64,000 nucleotides of DNA from an uncultured SAR86 cluster bacterium (lineage in GTDB: Bacteria > Pseudomonadota > Gammaproteobacteria > Magnimaribacterales > D2472), in the NCBI GenBank assembly GCA_902594515.1, contig CACJML010000004.1:105493-169492 (forward strand), written 5' to 3'. The notes beneath the pieces are model-generated. The model worked only from the letters and a program-made list of their open reading frames with translations, was not told the origin of the DNA and did no database searches. This document shows positions 1 to 8,229 of this stretch, piece after piece (positions within the stretch are counted from its first letter, which is position 1; each line of letters starts with the position of its first letter). The position numbers and the translations under genes are program-made.

Positions 1-647
1 AAGGAGAGTTAGGCTGTTTGGGTTCACTTGAAACTGGAGAGGCTGGCGATGAAGACGGTAGTGGGGCCGAAGGGATACTAACCCATGACCAGTTATTAAC
101 TGATCCGGAAGAAGCAGCAAGCTTTGTGAAAGATACTCATGTCGATGCCCTAGCAATTGCAATTGGAACGAGTCATGGTGCATATAAATTTACGAGGCCA
201 CCAACTGGCGATATTCTTGCAATCGACAGAATAAAAGAAATACACAAAAGGATTCCAGATACACATTTGGTTATGCATGGATCGTCAGCAGTTCCTCAGG
301 ATTGGTTAGAAATTATTAATAAGTTTGGTGGAGATATTCCTGAGACTTATGGGGTTCCAGTAGAAGAAGTTCAAGAAGGAATAAAGCATGGAGTTAGAAA
401 AGTGAATATCGATACTGATTTGAGACTTGCATCAACTGGTGCAATAAGAAGATTTTTAGACGCTAACAAGTCAGAGTTTGATCCTAGGAAATATCTCTCT
501 GAAACCTTGGTAGCGATGAAGGAAATATGTATTAACAGATACGAATCATTTGGTACCGCAGGCAATGCAGACAAAATCTCACCACTATCATTAGAAGAGA
601 TGCATTTGCAATATCTGTCAGGAAATCTCGATCCAACCGTAAATTAA
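1..647 (+). CDS. fba: Class II fructose-bisphosphate aldolase, 3' part (5' end outside window)
   Basis: This is the C-terminal portion of a class II (zinc-dependent) aldolase, which interconverts fructose-1,6-bisphosphate with dihydroxyacetone phosphate and glyceraldehyde-3-phosphate in glycolysis and gluconeogenesis. The frame is open from base 3 with no start, and the first readable residues [19 protein letters not shown] are typical of the Calvin-type subgroup. Downstream are GTSHGAYKF and VMHGSSAVP, which carry metal-binding histidines, and a [11 protein letters not shown] phosphate/substrate loop. About 214 residues are visible, so roughly the first 140 lie outside the window. The stop is 3 bp before dtd, suggesting cotranscription. 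Confidence 0.95.
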   Translation, partial: GELGCLGSLETGEAGDEDGSGAEGILTHDQLLTDPEEAASFVKDTHVDALAIAIGTSHGAYKFTRPPTGDILAIDRIKEIHKRIPDTHLVMHGSSAVPQDWLEIINKFGGDIPETYGVPVEEVQEGIKHGVRKVNIDTDLRLASTGAIRRFLDANKSEFDPRKYLSETLVAMKEICINRYESFGTAGNADKISPLSLEEMHLQYLSGNLDPTVN

Positions 648-650
648 GTC

Positions 651-1088
651 TTGCTTTGTTTAGCACAAAGGGTCAAAAAAGCCTCGGTAAGAGTTAATAA
701 GGATTTAGTCAGCTCTATTGATAAAGGCATACTTTTAATGGTTTGTTTTGAACAAACTGACACACAAGTTCAAATAGATAAACTAATATCAAAAATATTA
801 GATTATTCATTTTTCGAAGGAGTTAGCGGCAAGTTAGATGCAAGTTTGCGTAAAATAGGAGCAGAATTGCTAATTGTAAGCCAGTTTACCTTAAATGCAT
901 CCACAAAAAAAGGCTTAAAACCTAGCTTCCATAAGGCTGCATCTCCTGATTTAGCAGAAGAGCTTTATAATAAACTTAAAGCATCCATAAATCTTGAATA
1001 TAAAAATGTAAAATATGGTGTTTTTGGGGCATATATGGAACTTGAATTAACCAATGATGGACCCTTTACATTAAATTTTAATTTCTAA
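651..1088 (+). CDS. dtd: D-aminoacyl-tRNA deacylase
   Basis: The gene encodes a 145-residue protein, the same length as E. coli Dtd, which hydrolyses D-aminoacyl-tRNA and glycyl-tRNA(Ala) to protect translation. The N-terminus (QRVKKASVRV), the SQFTL motif near residue 77 and the NDGPFT motif near the C-terminus are the family signatures. The usual GPVT is GPFT here, keeping the Gly-Pro pair used for chirality selection across the dimer. The start is TTG; no ATG is available near the conserved N-terminus. It starts 3 bp after fba and ends 4 bp before the acyl-CoA dehydrogenase gene. Confidence 0.92.
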   Translation: MLCLAQRVKKASVRVNKDLVSSIDKGILLMVCFEQTDTQVQIDKLISKILDYSFFEGVSGKLDASLRKIGAELLIVSQFTLNASTKKGLKPSFHKAASPDLAEELYNKLKASINLEYKNVKYGVFGAYMELELTNDGPFTLNFNF

Positions 1089-1092
1089 CTCA

Positions 1093-2256
1093 ATGAGCCA
1101 AACTAAAGACTTTAGAGCCTACATATCTAATTGGATAGACGAAAATTGTCCAAAATCAATGATGACTCCAATGCCAGCTAGCGAGCAGGTATGGGCATCA
1201 TCATCAATTTCATTCCCAAATTCAGATTCTGAAAAATGGTTTAATGCAATGACTCAAACTGGATATTCCACACCAGAATGGCCAAAGGAATATGGTGGAG
1301 CAGGTTTGGATTTTGAGGAAGCTCAGATTTTAAGGCAAGAACTTAAGAAAAGAGGCTGCAGAAATCCACAGATTAATTTTGGAATAACAATGCTTGGTCC
1401 GGTATTACTTGAATTTGGAACAGAAGATCAAAAAAAGGAGTTTCTTCCGAAGATAGCCAGAGGAGAAATATGGTGGTGCCAAGGATTTTCTGAGCCAGGC
1501 GCAGGTTCAGATCTTGCAGGAGTAAGTACCACAGCAACATCAAATGATAATGAAACTTACATAATTAATGGATCCAAAATTTGGACCTCGGAAGCAGATA
1601 AAGCTGATTGGATGTATTGCCTTGTTAAGACAGATAAAACAAAAAAGCATGACGGAATTTCATTCGTTTTGATTGATATGAAACAAGATGAGATAACAAC
1701 AAATAGAATTCAATTGATCAGCGGTGTATCTCCGTTTTGCCAAGTCTTTTTTGATGATGCCAAAGCGCTCAAGTCACACTGTATTGGTGGAGAAAACAAG
1801 GGATGGCCGGTAGCAAAATCATTGCTTATGCATGAAAGAACAATGATGAGCGATATGGAGTCTGAGGGAGCAGTAGATATATCGCCTTCAGATTTGCTTA
1901 AGAATTGCTCAGAATTTTCGGATAAAAAATTGTTACGTAATGAAATAACAAAACATGAACTAAGGAATGAGCTTATTGATTTGACCATGCAAAGAGTTAA
2001 AGAGGAAAGTCAATTTGGATTTTCAGAGGCTGCGCTCACGCTCAAGTACTTAAGTACTGAAGAGCTTCAACTCAGATGGGAGCTAAACATCAAATCTCTC
2101 GGTATGGGAGGACTACTTGTCCCCGGAAAAGGATCTGAGATGATCAACGACGTGGTTAAATCTTTTTTTTATTCAAAGGCTTATACTATTGCCGGGGGTT
2201 CGAGCGAAGTTCAGCTCAACATCATTTCAAAAAATATTTTAGGATTACCATCATGA
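1093..2256 (+). CDS. Acyl-CoA dehydrogenase family protein
   Basis: This 387-residue flavoprotein should catalyse alpha,beta-dehydrogenation of an acyl-CoA, passing electrons to ETF. The middle domain carries the FAD/substrate signature GFSEPGAGSDLAG at about residues 131-143, followed by NGSKIWTS. The C-terminal helical domain ends with AGGSSEVQLNIISKNILG, the usual end of the family. The substrate cannot be read from the sequence; branched, cyclic or steroid-derived acyl chains are possible. Its stop overlaps the start of the LOG gene (ATGA), so the two are translationally coupled. No thiolase or ETF gene lies nearby. Confidence 0.9.
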   Translation: MSQTKDFRAYISNWIDENCPKSMMTPMPASEQVWASSSISFPNSDSEKWFNAMTQTGYSTPEWPKEYGGAGLDFEEAQILRQELKKRGCRNPQINFGITMLGPVLLEFGTEDQKKEFLPKIARGEIWWCQGFSEPGAGSDLAGVSTTATSNDNETYIINGSKIWTSEADKADWMYCLVKTDKTKKHDGISFVLIDMKQDEITTNRIQLISGVSPFCQVFFDDAKALKSHCIGGENKGWPVAKSLLMHERTMMSDMESEGAVDISPSDLLKNCSEFSDKKLLRNEITKHELRNELIDLTMQRVKEESQFGFSEAALTLKYLSTEELQLRWELNIKSLGMGGLLVPGKGSEMINDVVKSFFYSKAYTIAGGSSEVQLNIISKNILGLPS

Positions 2257-2846
2257 AAATCAAAAGTATTGCAGTTTTTTGCGGAGCCCATTTGGGAAAT
2301 GACCCAATCTATGAGGAAAAAGCCAAGGAAATTTCTCAATTAATTGCTTCAAAGGGCATCAACGTTGTTTTTGGTGGTGGTGATGTTGGCTTGATGAAGG
2401 TTGTTGCAGACACCGCAATCGAATTTGGTGGTGAAGTAACAGGTATTACTTTAAGCAGCCTAGATTCCTTTGAGCTTACCAACTCAAGAATTACCAAAAC
2501 AATTATCACTAAGGATTTATTTGAAAGAAAACAAGAATTCTTTAATCACAGTGATGCATTTATTGTTCTGCCTGGAGGCGTAGGGTCATTGGATGAACTT
2601 ACCGAAGTTCTTGTTAGCAACCAATTAGGAATCATTAATAAACCAGTTGGAATTTTGAATACCAATAATTACTATGACTCTTTTTTTAAATGGTATGACC
2701 ATTCTGTTAAATCTGGTTTTGTATCAGAGGCAAACTACTCACAACTAATTGTGGACACAAATCCTGAAAAACTTTTAAATCGTGTTCTGGAAGCCAAGAT
2801 GCCAGAAGATGATTCATGGCTGGAAAGACTTAATGTTCCCAAATAG
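2253..2846 (+). CDS. LOG family protein (nucleoside 5'-monophosphate phosphoribohydrolase-like)
   Basis: The gene encodes 197 residues with the Rossmann-like start IAVFCGAHLGNDP and the family motif PGGVGSLDELTEVL (PGGxGTxxE type, near residue 106), plus an upstream GGGDVGLM loop. LOG proteins cleave the N-glycosidic bond of cytokinin-type nucleotides or of AMP-like nucleotides; older annotations call them lysine decarboxylases. The bacterial role is probably nucleotide salvage, which is inference. It overlaps the preceding gene by 4 bp and converges on tatC with 1 bp between the stops, leaving no room for a separate terminator. Confidence 0.88.
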   Translation: MKIKSIAVFCGAHLGNDPIYEEKAKEISQLIASKGINVVFGGGDVGLMKVVADTAIEFGGEVTGITLSSLDSFELTNSRITKTIITKDLFERKQEFFNHSDAFIVLPGGVGSLDELTEVLVSNQLGIINKPVGILNTNNYYDSFFKWYDHSVKSGFVSEANYSQLIVDTNPEKLLNRVLEAKMPEDDSWLERLNVPK

Positions 2847-2847
2847 C

Positions 2848-3558
2848 TTATTTTTTTGAGAAAAGAAGGCCAAGTTCAAATAATAACCACATAGGTAGAG
2901 CCAAAAATAATTGAGAAAAAATATCTGGTGGCGTTAACAGCATCGCAACAACAAAAAAACCTACTATAAGATAAGGGCGCAATGCCTTCACTTCATCTTT
3001 TGTCTTAATTCCACTTTTAATGGTCAGATAAGTTGCTACCGGTACTTGGAAAGCAATTCCAAATGCTAAAAGCAGTTTTAGCATGAAATTTAGGAATTGA
3101 TTAATATCAGTCATTACAGCTATGTTTTCTGGGGCAATCCCAACAAGAAATTGAAGAATGAGTGGAGTTACAACCAAGTACGCAAACAGCACTCCCATAT
3201 AAAAAAGAATGGCTGCAAAAAATAGGATTGGTTTTAAGGTCGCAGTTTCTTTTTCATATAATCCAGGCGCAATATATTTCCATGCCTGATAAAAAAGATA
3301 CGGCATGCTGATTAATAATGCGAGATAAAGATTCAGCTTTATCGGAACAAGCAATGGGGAGGTAACTTCAGTGGCAATCATGGTTGAATTGACCAAAAGC
3401 TCACTCATGGGAGTAGAAAAAATGTTATAAATTTGATTTGCAAATGGTATGGATACAATAAAAATAACCGCAACACAGATTACATAACTTAATAATCTCT
3501 TTCTAAGCTCTGAAAGATGACTAACTAACGATTCAGATTCAGGATTTTTCTGATTCAT
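2848..3558 (-). CDS. tatC: Sec-independent protein translocase subunit TatC
   Basis: TatC is the twin-arginine signal-peptide receptor of the inner membrane. The start at 3558 gives MNQKNPESES followed by the cytoplasmic N-terminal motif LVSHLSELRKRLL, then six hydrophobic helices and the conserved FAFGIAFQVPV-type region (here LLAFGIAFQVPVA). The resulting 236 residues are slightly shorter than E. coli TatC (258). A 10-codon longer start at 3588 exists but would deepen the overlap with tatB to 50 bp. The gene ends the rsgA-ubi-tat transcription unit; no tatD follows. Confidence 0.95.
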   Translation of the reverse strand: MNQKNPESESLVSHLSELRKRLLSYVICVAVIFIVSIPFANQIYNIFSTPMSELLVNSTMIATEVTSPLLVPIKLNLYLALLISMPYLFYQAWKYIAPGLYEKETATLKPILFFAAILFYMGVLFAYLVVTPLILQFLVGIAPENIAVMTDINQFLNFMLKLLLAFGIAFQVPVATYLTIKSGIKTKDEVKALRPYLIVGFFVVAMLLTPPDIFSQLFLALPMWLLFELGLLFSKK

Positions 3559-3781
3559 TTTTTTCAAGCTCTTCCAGCTTAAACTCATTAAAGATATCTT
3601 GCTTTATCTCATCTGCACCAATGTCTCTTTCGATATCCTCCCTAAAGGATGAAAATTTTCTTTTTAGGCGCGTTGTGTTTTTAATTATTATTTTTGAAAT
3701 CTCAGGAAGTCTTTCAGGGCCAAAAAGCAACAGAATGATTAACCCTATAAAAAGAATTTCAATAAAGCCTATTTGAAACAA
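3539..3781 (-). CDS. tatB: Sec-independent protein translocase subunit TatB
   Basis: This 80-residue protein has one N-terminal membrane helix (about residues 4-20) ending in the hinge LFGPERLPE, followed by a charged amphipathic helix and an acidic tail. TatB partners TatC in recognising twin-arginine signal peptides. It is about half the length of E. coli TatB (171), mainly through loss of the unstructured tail, which fits genome streamlining. It lies 11 bp after tatA and overlaps tatC by about 20 bp. Confidence 0.93.
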   Translation of the reverse strand: MFQIGFIEILFIGLIILLLFGPERLPEISKIIIKNTTRLKRKFSSFREDIERDIGADEIKQDIFNEFKLEELEKNESEKS

Positions 3782-3792
3782 TTTAGTTACTT

Positions 3793-3969
3793 CTAATCTT
3801 TAGAATTATCATTCTCCTTTGATTCGTCATCATTGATAGCTTTTTTAAAACCTTTTATGCCTTGTCCAAGATCGGACCCAATTGACCTTAGTTTTTTACT
3901 ACCAAAGAGGACTAGAACCACCAAAAGAATGATTAATAGTTGCCAAATGCTAATACCGCCGAATCCCAT
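3793..3969 (-). CDS. tatA: Sec-independent protein translocase subunit TatA (58 aa)
   Basis: This small gene reads [20 protein letters not shown], then [15 protein letters not shown] and a lysine-rich amphipathic helix (GIKGFKKAI), ending in an acidic tail and a TAG at 3793-3795. The short membrane helix, the FG hinge and the amphipathic helix identify TatA, the pore-forming component that polymerises at the TatBC complex. It lies between ubiB (39 bp upstream) and tatB (11 bp downstream), the expected position. At 58 residues it is shorter than E. coli TatA (89). Confidence 0.93.
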   Translation of the reverse strand: MGFGGISIWQLLIILLVVLVLFGSKKLRSIGSDLGQGIKGFKKAINDDESKENDNSKD

Positions 3970-4008
3970 ATTTTGACCTCTGCAATAGTATACTTTAAAA
4001 GAGAGGAG

Positions 4009-5556
4009 CTAAGAATTAATAAGAAATAAAACTGCTAAGAGCAAGAAGCCTGCCAACGATAGTCTATTAATGAATTGTTGCTTTGAAATCTCGTGTTTTA
4101 ATGCTTCGACTTTTTTATTCTGATGCTGTGGATTATCTGCAATGGATTTCAAAGCATCTAAGATATTTAAAATATCATTAGGTAAGTTAGCACCCTTTTC
4201 CAATATTTCGTATTTATTTTCCTCAATGTATTTGAGCAATTGCTTGGGATGATACTTATTTCGAATCCAGTCATCTAAATAGGGCTCCGCTATCGACCAA
4301 AAATCTAGTTTTGGATAAATGCTTCTTCCCATACCCTCGATATGAATTAATGTTTTTTGAAGGAGCACCAATGACGGCTGAATTGATAAACCAAAACTGC
4401 GGGTACTTTCAAATAAAAACAGTAACAGCTTTCCGAACTCAATTTCTGCAAGCGGTTTTTCAAAAATTGGCTCACAACAAGATTTAAGTGTCATTTCTAG
4501 GTCATAAACATCTGAATCTTGATCTACCCATTGATTAGAGATAAATAAATTAGCAAGTTTTTTGTAATCTTGTTTAATTGTGCAACTTAGCATGCGTGCT
4601 AGATTATAAAGGTCTGCATCACTTAGGCTGCCAACAATCGCGCAGTCAACAGCAATATACCTATTCATTTCTGGATTTTTTAAATCAACAAAAATATTGC
4701 CTGGATGCATGTCGGCATGAAAGAAATTATCTCGAAAAACTTGATCAAGAAAAATTTTGACACCGTTTTCTGCAAGGACCTTTAAATCAACTCCAGCAGC
4801 TCTAATTTTATCAATATCTGTGCATGGAGTTCCGTAGATTCGCTCCATGACAAGAATATTTTTGTTGGTGAATTCTTTATAAACTGATGGAATATAGAGG
4901 AGATTTGATTCTAAGAAATTTTCTCTTGTTTGTATGGTGTTATTTGCCTCCAATCTCAAATCAATTTCTTTTAAGATTGTTCTTTCGTAGTCATTTACAA
5001 CTTGATTAATCTTTAAGCGGTAACTGTCTTTGAATAAAACCTTAACAAAGAATGCAAATAGCTTAAGAAGCTTTATATTTGAATTAACCTTTTTGGATAT
5101 ATTTGGCCTAAGAATCTTAATTACTATTTCTTGATTATTTTCGACTAGATTAGCGGTGTGTACTTGCGCAAGTGAAGCCGAGGCCAAGGGCTTTAAATCA
5201 AAATTCTTTATTTTTTTAAACTGTTCGTTTGTAATTGATCTTTTAAATATTTCTAGCGCCACTTCCCCTTCAAATGGCTTACAAGAATCTGTTAGTTTCT
5301 GTAGCTCAAGAGTATATGTCTGAGGAAGGACGTCTGTTCTAGTAGATAAAAGCTGACCAAATTTGATAAATAATGGTCCCATAGATTCAAGAAATGCATT
5401 CAATCGTTCAGAGGATGGTATTTTTTTCTTAAAGAAGTAAAAAATGTTTAAGTAATTTAGTAGCCCAAAAAACTTACTAGTGCCATTTTCAAAGGGGATA
5501 TTTATTATTCCATGATAAAAAGATAAGAAAGTTATTTTAATTGCACCAAAAATCAT
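4009..5556 (-). CDS. ubiB: Ubiquinone biosynthesis atypical kinase/ATPase UbiB
   Basis: This 515-residue protein of the ABC1/ADCK family is needed for late ubiquinone biosynthesis, probably by extracting or presenting lipid intermediates. It has the KxGQ motif (LFIKFGQLLSTRTDVLP, near residues 62-78) and the alanine-rich loop ASASLAQVH that replaces the kinase glycine loop. An HADMHPGN catalytic-loop region precedes IAVDCAIVG, where canonical members carry Asp-Phe-Gly; the metal-binding Asp is kept. A single C-terminal membrane segment (FINRLSLAGFLLLAVLFLIN) anchors it. It starts 2 bp after ubiJ. Confidence 0.94.
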   Translation of the reverse strand: MIFGAIKITFLSFYHGIINIPFENGTSKFFGLLNYLNIFYFFKKKIPSSERLNAFLESMGPLFIKFGQLLSTRTDVLPQTYTLELQKLTDSCKPFEGEVALEIFKRSITNEQFKKIKNFDLKPLASASLAQVHTANLVENNQEIVIKILRPNISKKVNSNIKLLKLFAFFVKVLFKDSYRLKINQVVNDYERTILKEIDLRLEANNTIQTRENFLESNLLYIPSVYKEFTNKNILVMERIYGTPCTDIDKIRAAGVDLKVLAENGVKIFLDQVFRDNFFHADMHPGNIFVDLKNPEMNRYIAVDCAIVGSLSDADLYNLARMLSCTIKQDYKKLANLFISNQWVDQDSDVYDLEMTLKSCCEPIFEKPLAEIEFGKLLLFLFESTRSFGLSIQPSLVLLQKTLIHIEGMGRSIYPKLDFWSIAEPYLDDWIRNKYHPKQLLKYIEENKYEILEKGANLPNDILNILDALKSIADNPQHQNKKVEALKHEISKQQFINRLSLAGFLLLAVLFLINS

Positions 5557-5558
5557 TA

Positions 5559-6047
5559 TTAAGATTGTCCTATTCTTTCTGCTCGATCCAGTCTCAAGGC
5601 AAATGTTCTAATATTATTTAAAACTATGTCTTCATTAAGAGCTTTATTGGTTTCGGTCTGCGTGGCTTTTCTTTGTAGCATCATTAATCCAAGCGCCGGT
5701 ATATCTCCTAAATGTTTTGCTACCAGATATTCAAAATTTATATTGGTATTTCTAAGCAAGTTAATTAGACCAAGGGCCTTTTCACTATCACCTGATATCC
5801 ATTCCTGCTTAAATTCATGTCTCAATAAAAATGACACATCAGTTAGACCGCAGCTGATTTCAAAATCTTTATCATTAGATTTGTTAGTAGAAAGCTGACT
5901 CAGTTCTTCTGATAGAAAAAGATTGAATTTGCAAATGCCAGTGATCTCAAGGTTGGCATTAATAGGATAGAATCTTTTTAAGGCGTTTTTAAAAGTGCTG
6001 TTAGATTCAAATAATTCATCTAAAAAATGTGTCAGCTTTACTTTCAT
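5559..6047 (-). CDS. ubiJ: Ubiquinone biosynthesis accessory factor UbiJ (SCP2 domain)
   Basis: This 162-residue protein sits between ubiE and ubiB, the fixed position of ubiJ in gammaproteobacteria. The fold is SCP2-like, a lipid-binding domain. UbiJ organises the soluble Ubi metabolon and binds polyprenyl intermediates. The visible pattern is LEITGICKFNLFLSEE followed by alternating strands and a C-terminal helical region (NIRTFALRLDRAERI). It is shorter than E. coli UbiJ (201). The ubiE stop and ubiJ start share one base (TAATG). Sequence conservation is weak in this family, so the call rests mainly on context. Confidence 0.85.
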   Translation of the reverse strand: MKVKLTHFLDELFESNSTFKNALKRFYPINANLEITGICKFNLFLSEELSQLSTNKSNDKDFEISCGLTDVSFLLRHEFKQEWISGDSEKALGLINLLRNTNINFEYLVAKHLGDIPALGLMMLQRKATQTETNKALNEDIVLNNIRTFALRLDRAERIGQS

Positions 6048-6784
6048 TATTTATAAGCCTTATGAATGGCAACGATTCCATTCAATAAATTAAAGAATTT
6101 ACATTCCTCAAATCCAGCATCGAGTATCATTTGCTTCAATGTTACTTGGTCAGGATGCATTCTTATTGATTCAGCCAAATATTTATAACTCTCTGAATCA
6201 TTGGCAAGAAACTTTCCCATCCTAGGAATGATGTTGAAAGAATACCAATCATAAACTTTTGAAAATAGACTATTTTGTGGTTTCGAAAATTCTAAAACCA
6301 AAAGAACTCCGTTACTCTTTAGGCATCTTCTCATCTCCTTTAATCCATCTTCCTTATTGGTAAAATTTCTCAAGCCAAACCCAACAGTTATTAGATCAAA
6401 ACTATTATCCTTATATGGGAGTGACTCACCGCTCGCTACTGAAAAGTATGTATTTGAATGAAAGTTTTCATTAACTGCCCTCTTGTAACCATTCGATAAC
6501 ATTGATGCATTAATGTCTGTCATATGCATTTCTATTGCATTATGTTTATTCAAAAGAATTTTTGGAATGTCACCAGTCCCACTTGCTATGTCCAATACCT
6601 TGCTGTCTGATTTGACTTCACTAAGCTCAATTAAAATTTCTTTCCATAATCTATGCAATCCGAAGGACATCGCATCATTCATTAAATCGTAATTGTCAGC
6701 AACTGATGAAAAAACGCCCCCTACCTTTTTTTCTTTATCTTTTTCATCAACTTGTTCAAAGCCAAAATGTGTTTTTCTATTCAT
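6047..6784 (-). CDS. ubiE: Ubiquinone/menaquinone C-methyltransferase UbiE
   Basis: This 245-residue SAM-dependent methyltransferase (E. coli 251) methylates the benzoquinol ring in ubiquinone biosynthesis. Conserved features are FGFEQVDEKDKEKKVGGVF at the N-terminus, YDLMNDAMSFGLHRLWK, the SAM-binding loop VLDIASGTGDIP near residue 62, and VGFGLRNF. It overlaps the end of rsgA by 8 bp and hands over to ubiJ with a one-base overlap, so rsgA-ubiE-ubiJ-ubiB-tatABC is likely one transcript. Confidence 0.96.
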   Translation of the reverse strand: MNRKTHFGFEQVDEKDKEKKVGGVFSSVADNYDLMNDAMSFGLHRLWKEILIELSEVKSDSKVLDIASGTGDIPKILLNKHNAIEMHMTDINASMLSNGYKRAVNENFHSNTYFSVASGESLPYKDNSFDLITVGFGLRNFTNKEDGLKEMRRCLKSNGVLLVLEFSKPQNSLFSKVYDWYSFNIIPRMGKFLANDSESYKYLAESIRMHPDQVTLKQMILDAGFEECKFFNLLNGIVAIHKAYK

Positions 6785-7640
6785 CTATATTTTTTACTAA
6801 TTCTAGGAAGCTATCATACCTTGACTGATTGATTAGGCCCTCTTCGACTCCTTCTTTAACAAAGCATCCTTTATCCTTTTTATGACCGCAGTTTCTAAAT
6901 TGACATTTTTTTGAGGCCTCTGTTATCTCATGGAAAACATTTTTTATTGAACTTTTACTTACTGGACCTTGTTCAATATCTCTTACGCCTGGCGAGTCAA
7001 TAATAGACCCATCAACGTTTTCCACTTTGAATAGCCTAGATGTTGAAGTGGTATGTTGACCGTGTTCATTCGATAAGACTTTAGTTTTCAGATTTATTCC
7101 GGTAAGTGCACCGGTAAGAGAAGTCTTGCCAACACCTGATTGACCAACAAAGATGCAAGTTCTATTTTCGAGATGATTTTTTAATTCTGAAATGCCAAAA
7201 TTTTCTTTGAAAGAAGTGATGAAGTAAGGAAGATTTAGCTTGGCGTATAGATCTTTTGTATCCTCAAATTCTTGCGATAAATCTAGATCAGATTTATTAA
7301 AAACTAAGAATGGCTCTAGTTTTGCTCCATCAGCAATTGTTAACCACTTATCAATAAATAATCTTGGTGCTAGAGGAACTGAAGCAAGAATAATGCCAAT
7401 ATTAGTTAGATTCGCTGCCAATAACCTTTTCTTTTGCCCACGAAATCTATACAAAGCACTTGATCTGTCATGAATTTTACTAATGATTGCACTAGATGAT
7501 TGTACAAGTATCTCAACATTGTCTCCAACAGCTACTTCATGGTTTTTTGGGGTCATACAGTTGTATGTTTTTTCTTCAGACAGCACCAAGCAAGAATTTG
7601 TGTAAAACTCTATTACTTTGCCAATTTGAACTTTTTCCAT
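6777..7640 (-). CDS. rsgA: Small ribosomal subunit biogenesis GTPase RsgA
   Basis: This circularly permuted GTPase checks late 30S maturation. An N-terminal OB-fold (about residues 1-60) is followed by G4 NKSD, then G1 GQSGVGKTSL and G3 DSPGVRD, the permuted order typical of RsgA. A C-terminal zinc finger carries Cys and His residues in CQFRNCGHKKDKGC. At 287 residues it is shorter than E. coli RsgA (350), lacking the long N-terminal extension. It is divergent from orn across 40 bp, as in many gammaproteobacteria. Confidence 0.95.
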   Translation of the reverse strand: MEKVQIGKVIEFYTNSCLVLSEEKTYNCMTPKNHEVAVGDNVEILVQSSSAIISKIHDRSSALYRFRGQKKRLLAANLTNIGIILASVPLAPRLFIDKWLTIADGAKLEPFLVFNKSDLDLSQEFEDTKDLYAKLNLPYFITSFKENFGISELKNHLENRTCIFVGQSGVGKTSLTGALTGINLKTKVLSNEHGQHTTSTSRLFKVENVDGSIIDSPGVRDIEQGPVSKSSIKNVFHEITEASKKCQFRNCGHKKDKGCFVKEGVEEGLINQSRYDSFLELVKNIDE

Positions 7641-7680
7641 TTAAGACACAAAATACACCTATTTTAGGACATAACAGTTA

Positions 7681-8229
7681 ATGCCATCTCAATTATCTAA
7701 TAAAAATCTTATTTGGCTCGATTTGGAGATGACCGGTCTTGATCCAGAGCATGAGAGGATTATTGAAATTGCAACGATTATCACTGATTCTGAACTTAAC
7801 ATTATTGCCGAAGGTCCCAACTTGGTAATCAATCAAAATAAATCGCTTTTAGACTCTATGGATGATTGGAATCAGAAACAACATGGTTCAACCGGTTTAA
7901 TTGACGCAGTTAAAATTAGTAACATCACAGAACAAATGGCAGAAATTGAGACCTTAGATTTTATTTCTAAGTATGTTGGTCAAAAAAAATCTCCAATGTG
8001 CGGGAATACCGTTTCTCATGATCGAAGATTTCTTTCTAAATACATGCCGCAACTTGAGGCGTATTTTAATTATCGGCACATTGACGTTTCCTCTGTAAAG
8101 GAAGTAATTACCCGGTGGTCTAATAATGCTCAAGCATACGAGAAGAACAGCTGTCATCGCGCTCAAGATGATATTAGAGAGTCCATTAATGAGTTGCGAT
8201 TTTATAAAAAAGAATTTTTTAGGATTTAG
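7681..8229 (+). CDS. orn: Oligoribonuclease
   Basis: This 182-residue DEDDh exonuclease (E. coli 181) degrades 2-5 nt RNAs and pGpG, the last step of RNA decay and of cyclic-di-GMP turnover. Exo I is LIWLDLEMTGLDPEHERI, Exo II lies around CGNTVSHDRRF, and Exo III is SCHRAQDDIRESI. The start ATG at 7681 matches the conserved N-terminus. Its last 11 bp overlap the 3' end of the convergent PhoD gene. Confidence 0.96.
   Translation: MPSQLSNKNLIWLDLEMTGLDPEHERIIEIATIITDSELNIIAEGPNLVINQNKSLLDSMDDWNQKQHGSTGLIDAVKISNITEQMAEIETLDFISKYVGQKKSPMCGNTVSHDRRFLSKYMPQLEAYFNYRHIDVSSVKEVITRWSNNAQAYEKNSCHRAQDDIRESINELRFYKKEFFRI

Noticed and set aside
1..647. A truncated or internally started aldolase
   Set aside because: The frame is open to the window edge with family residues from base 3, so the gene is cut by the window, not broken.
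2253..2846. Lysine decarboxylase annotation
   Set aside because: PGGxGTxxE-type proteins of this size are LOG-family phosphoribohydrolases; no PLP decarboxylase motif is present.
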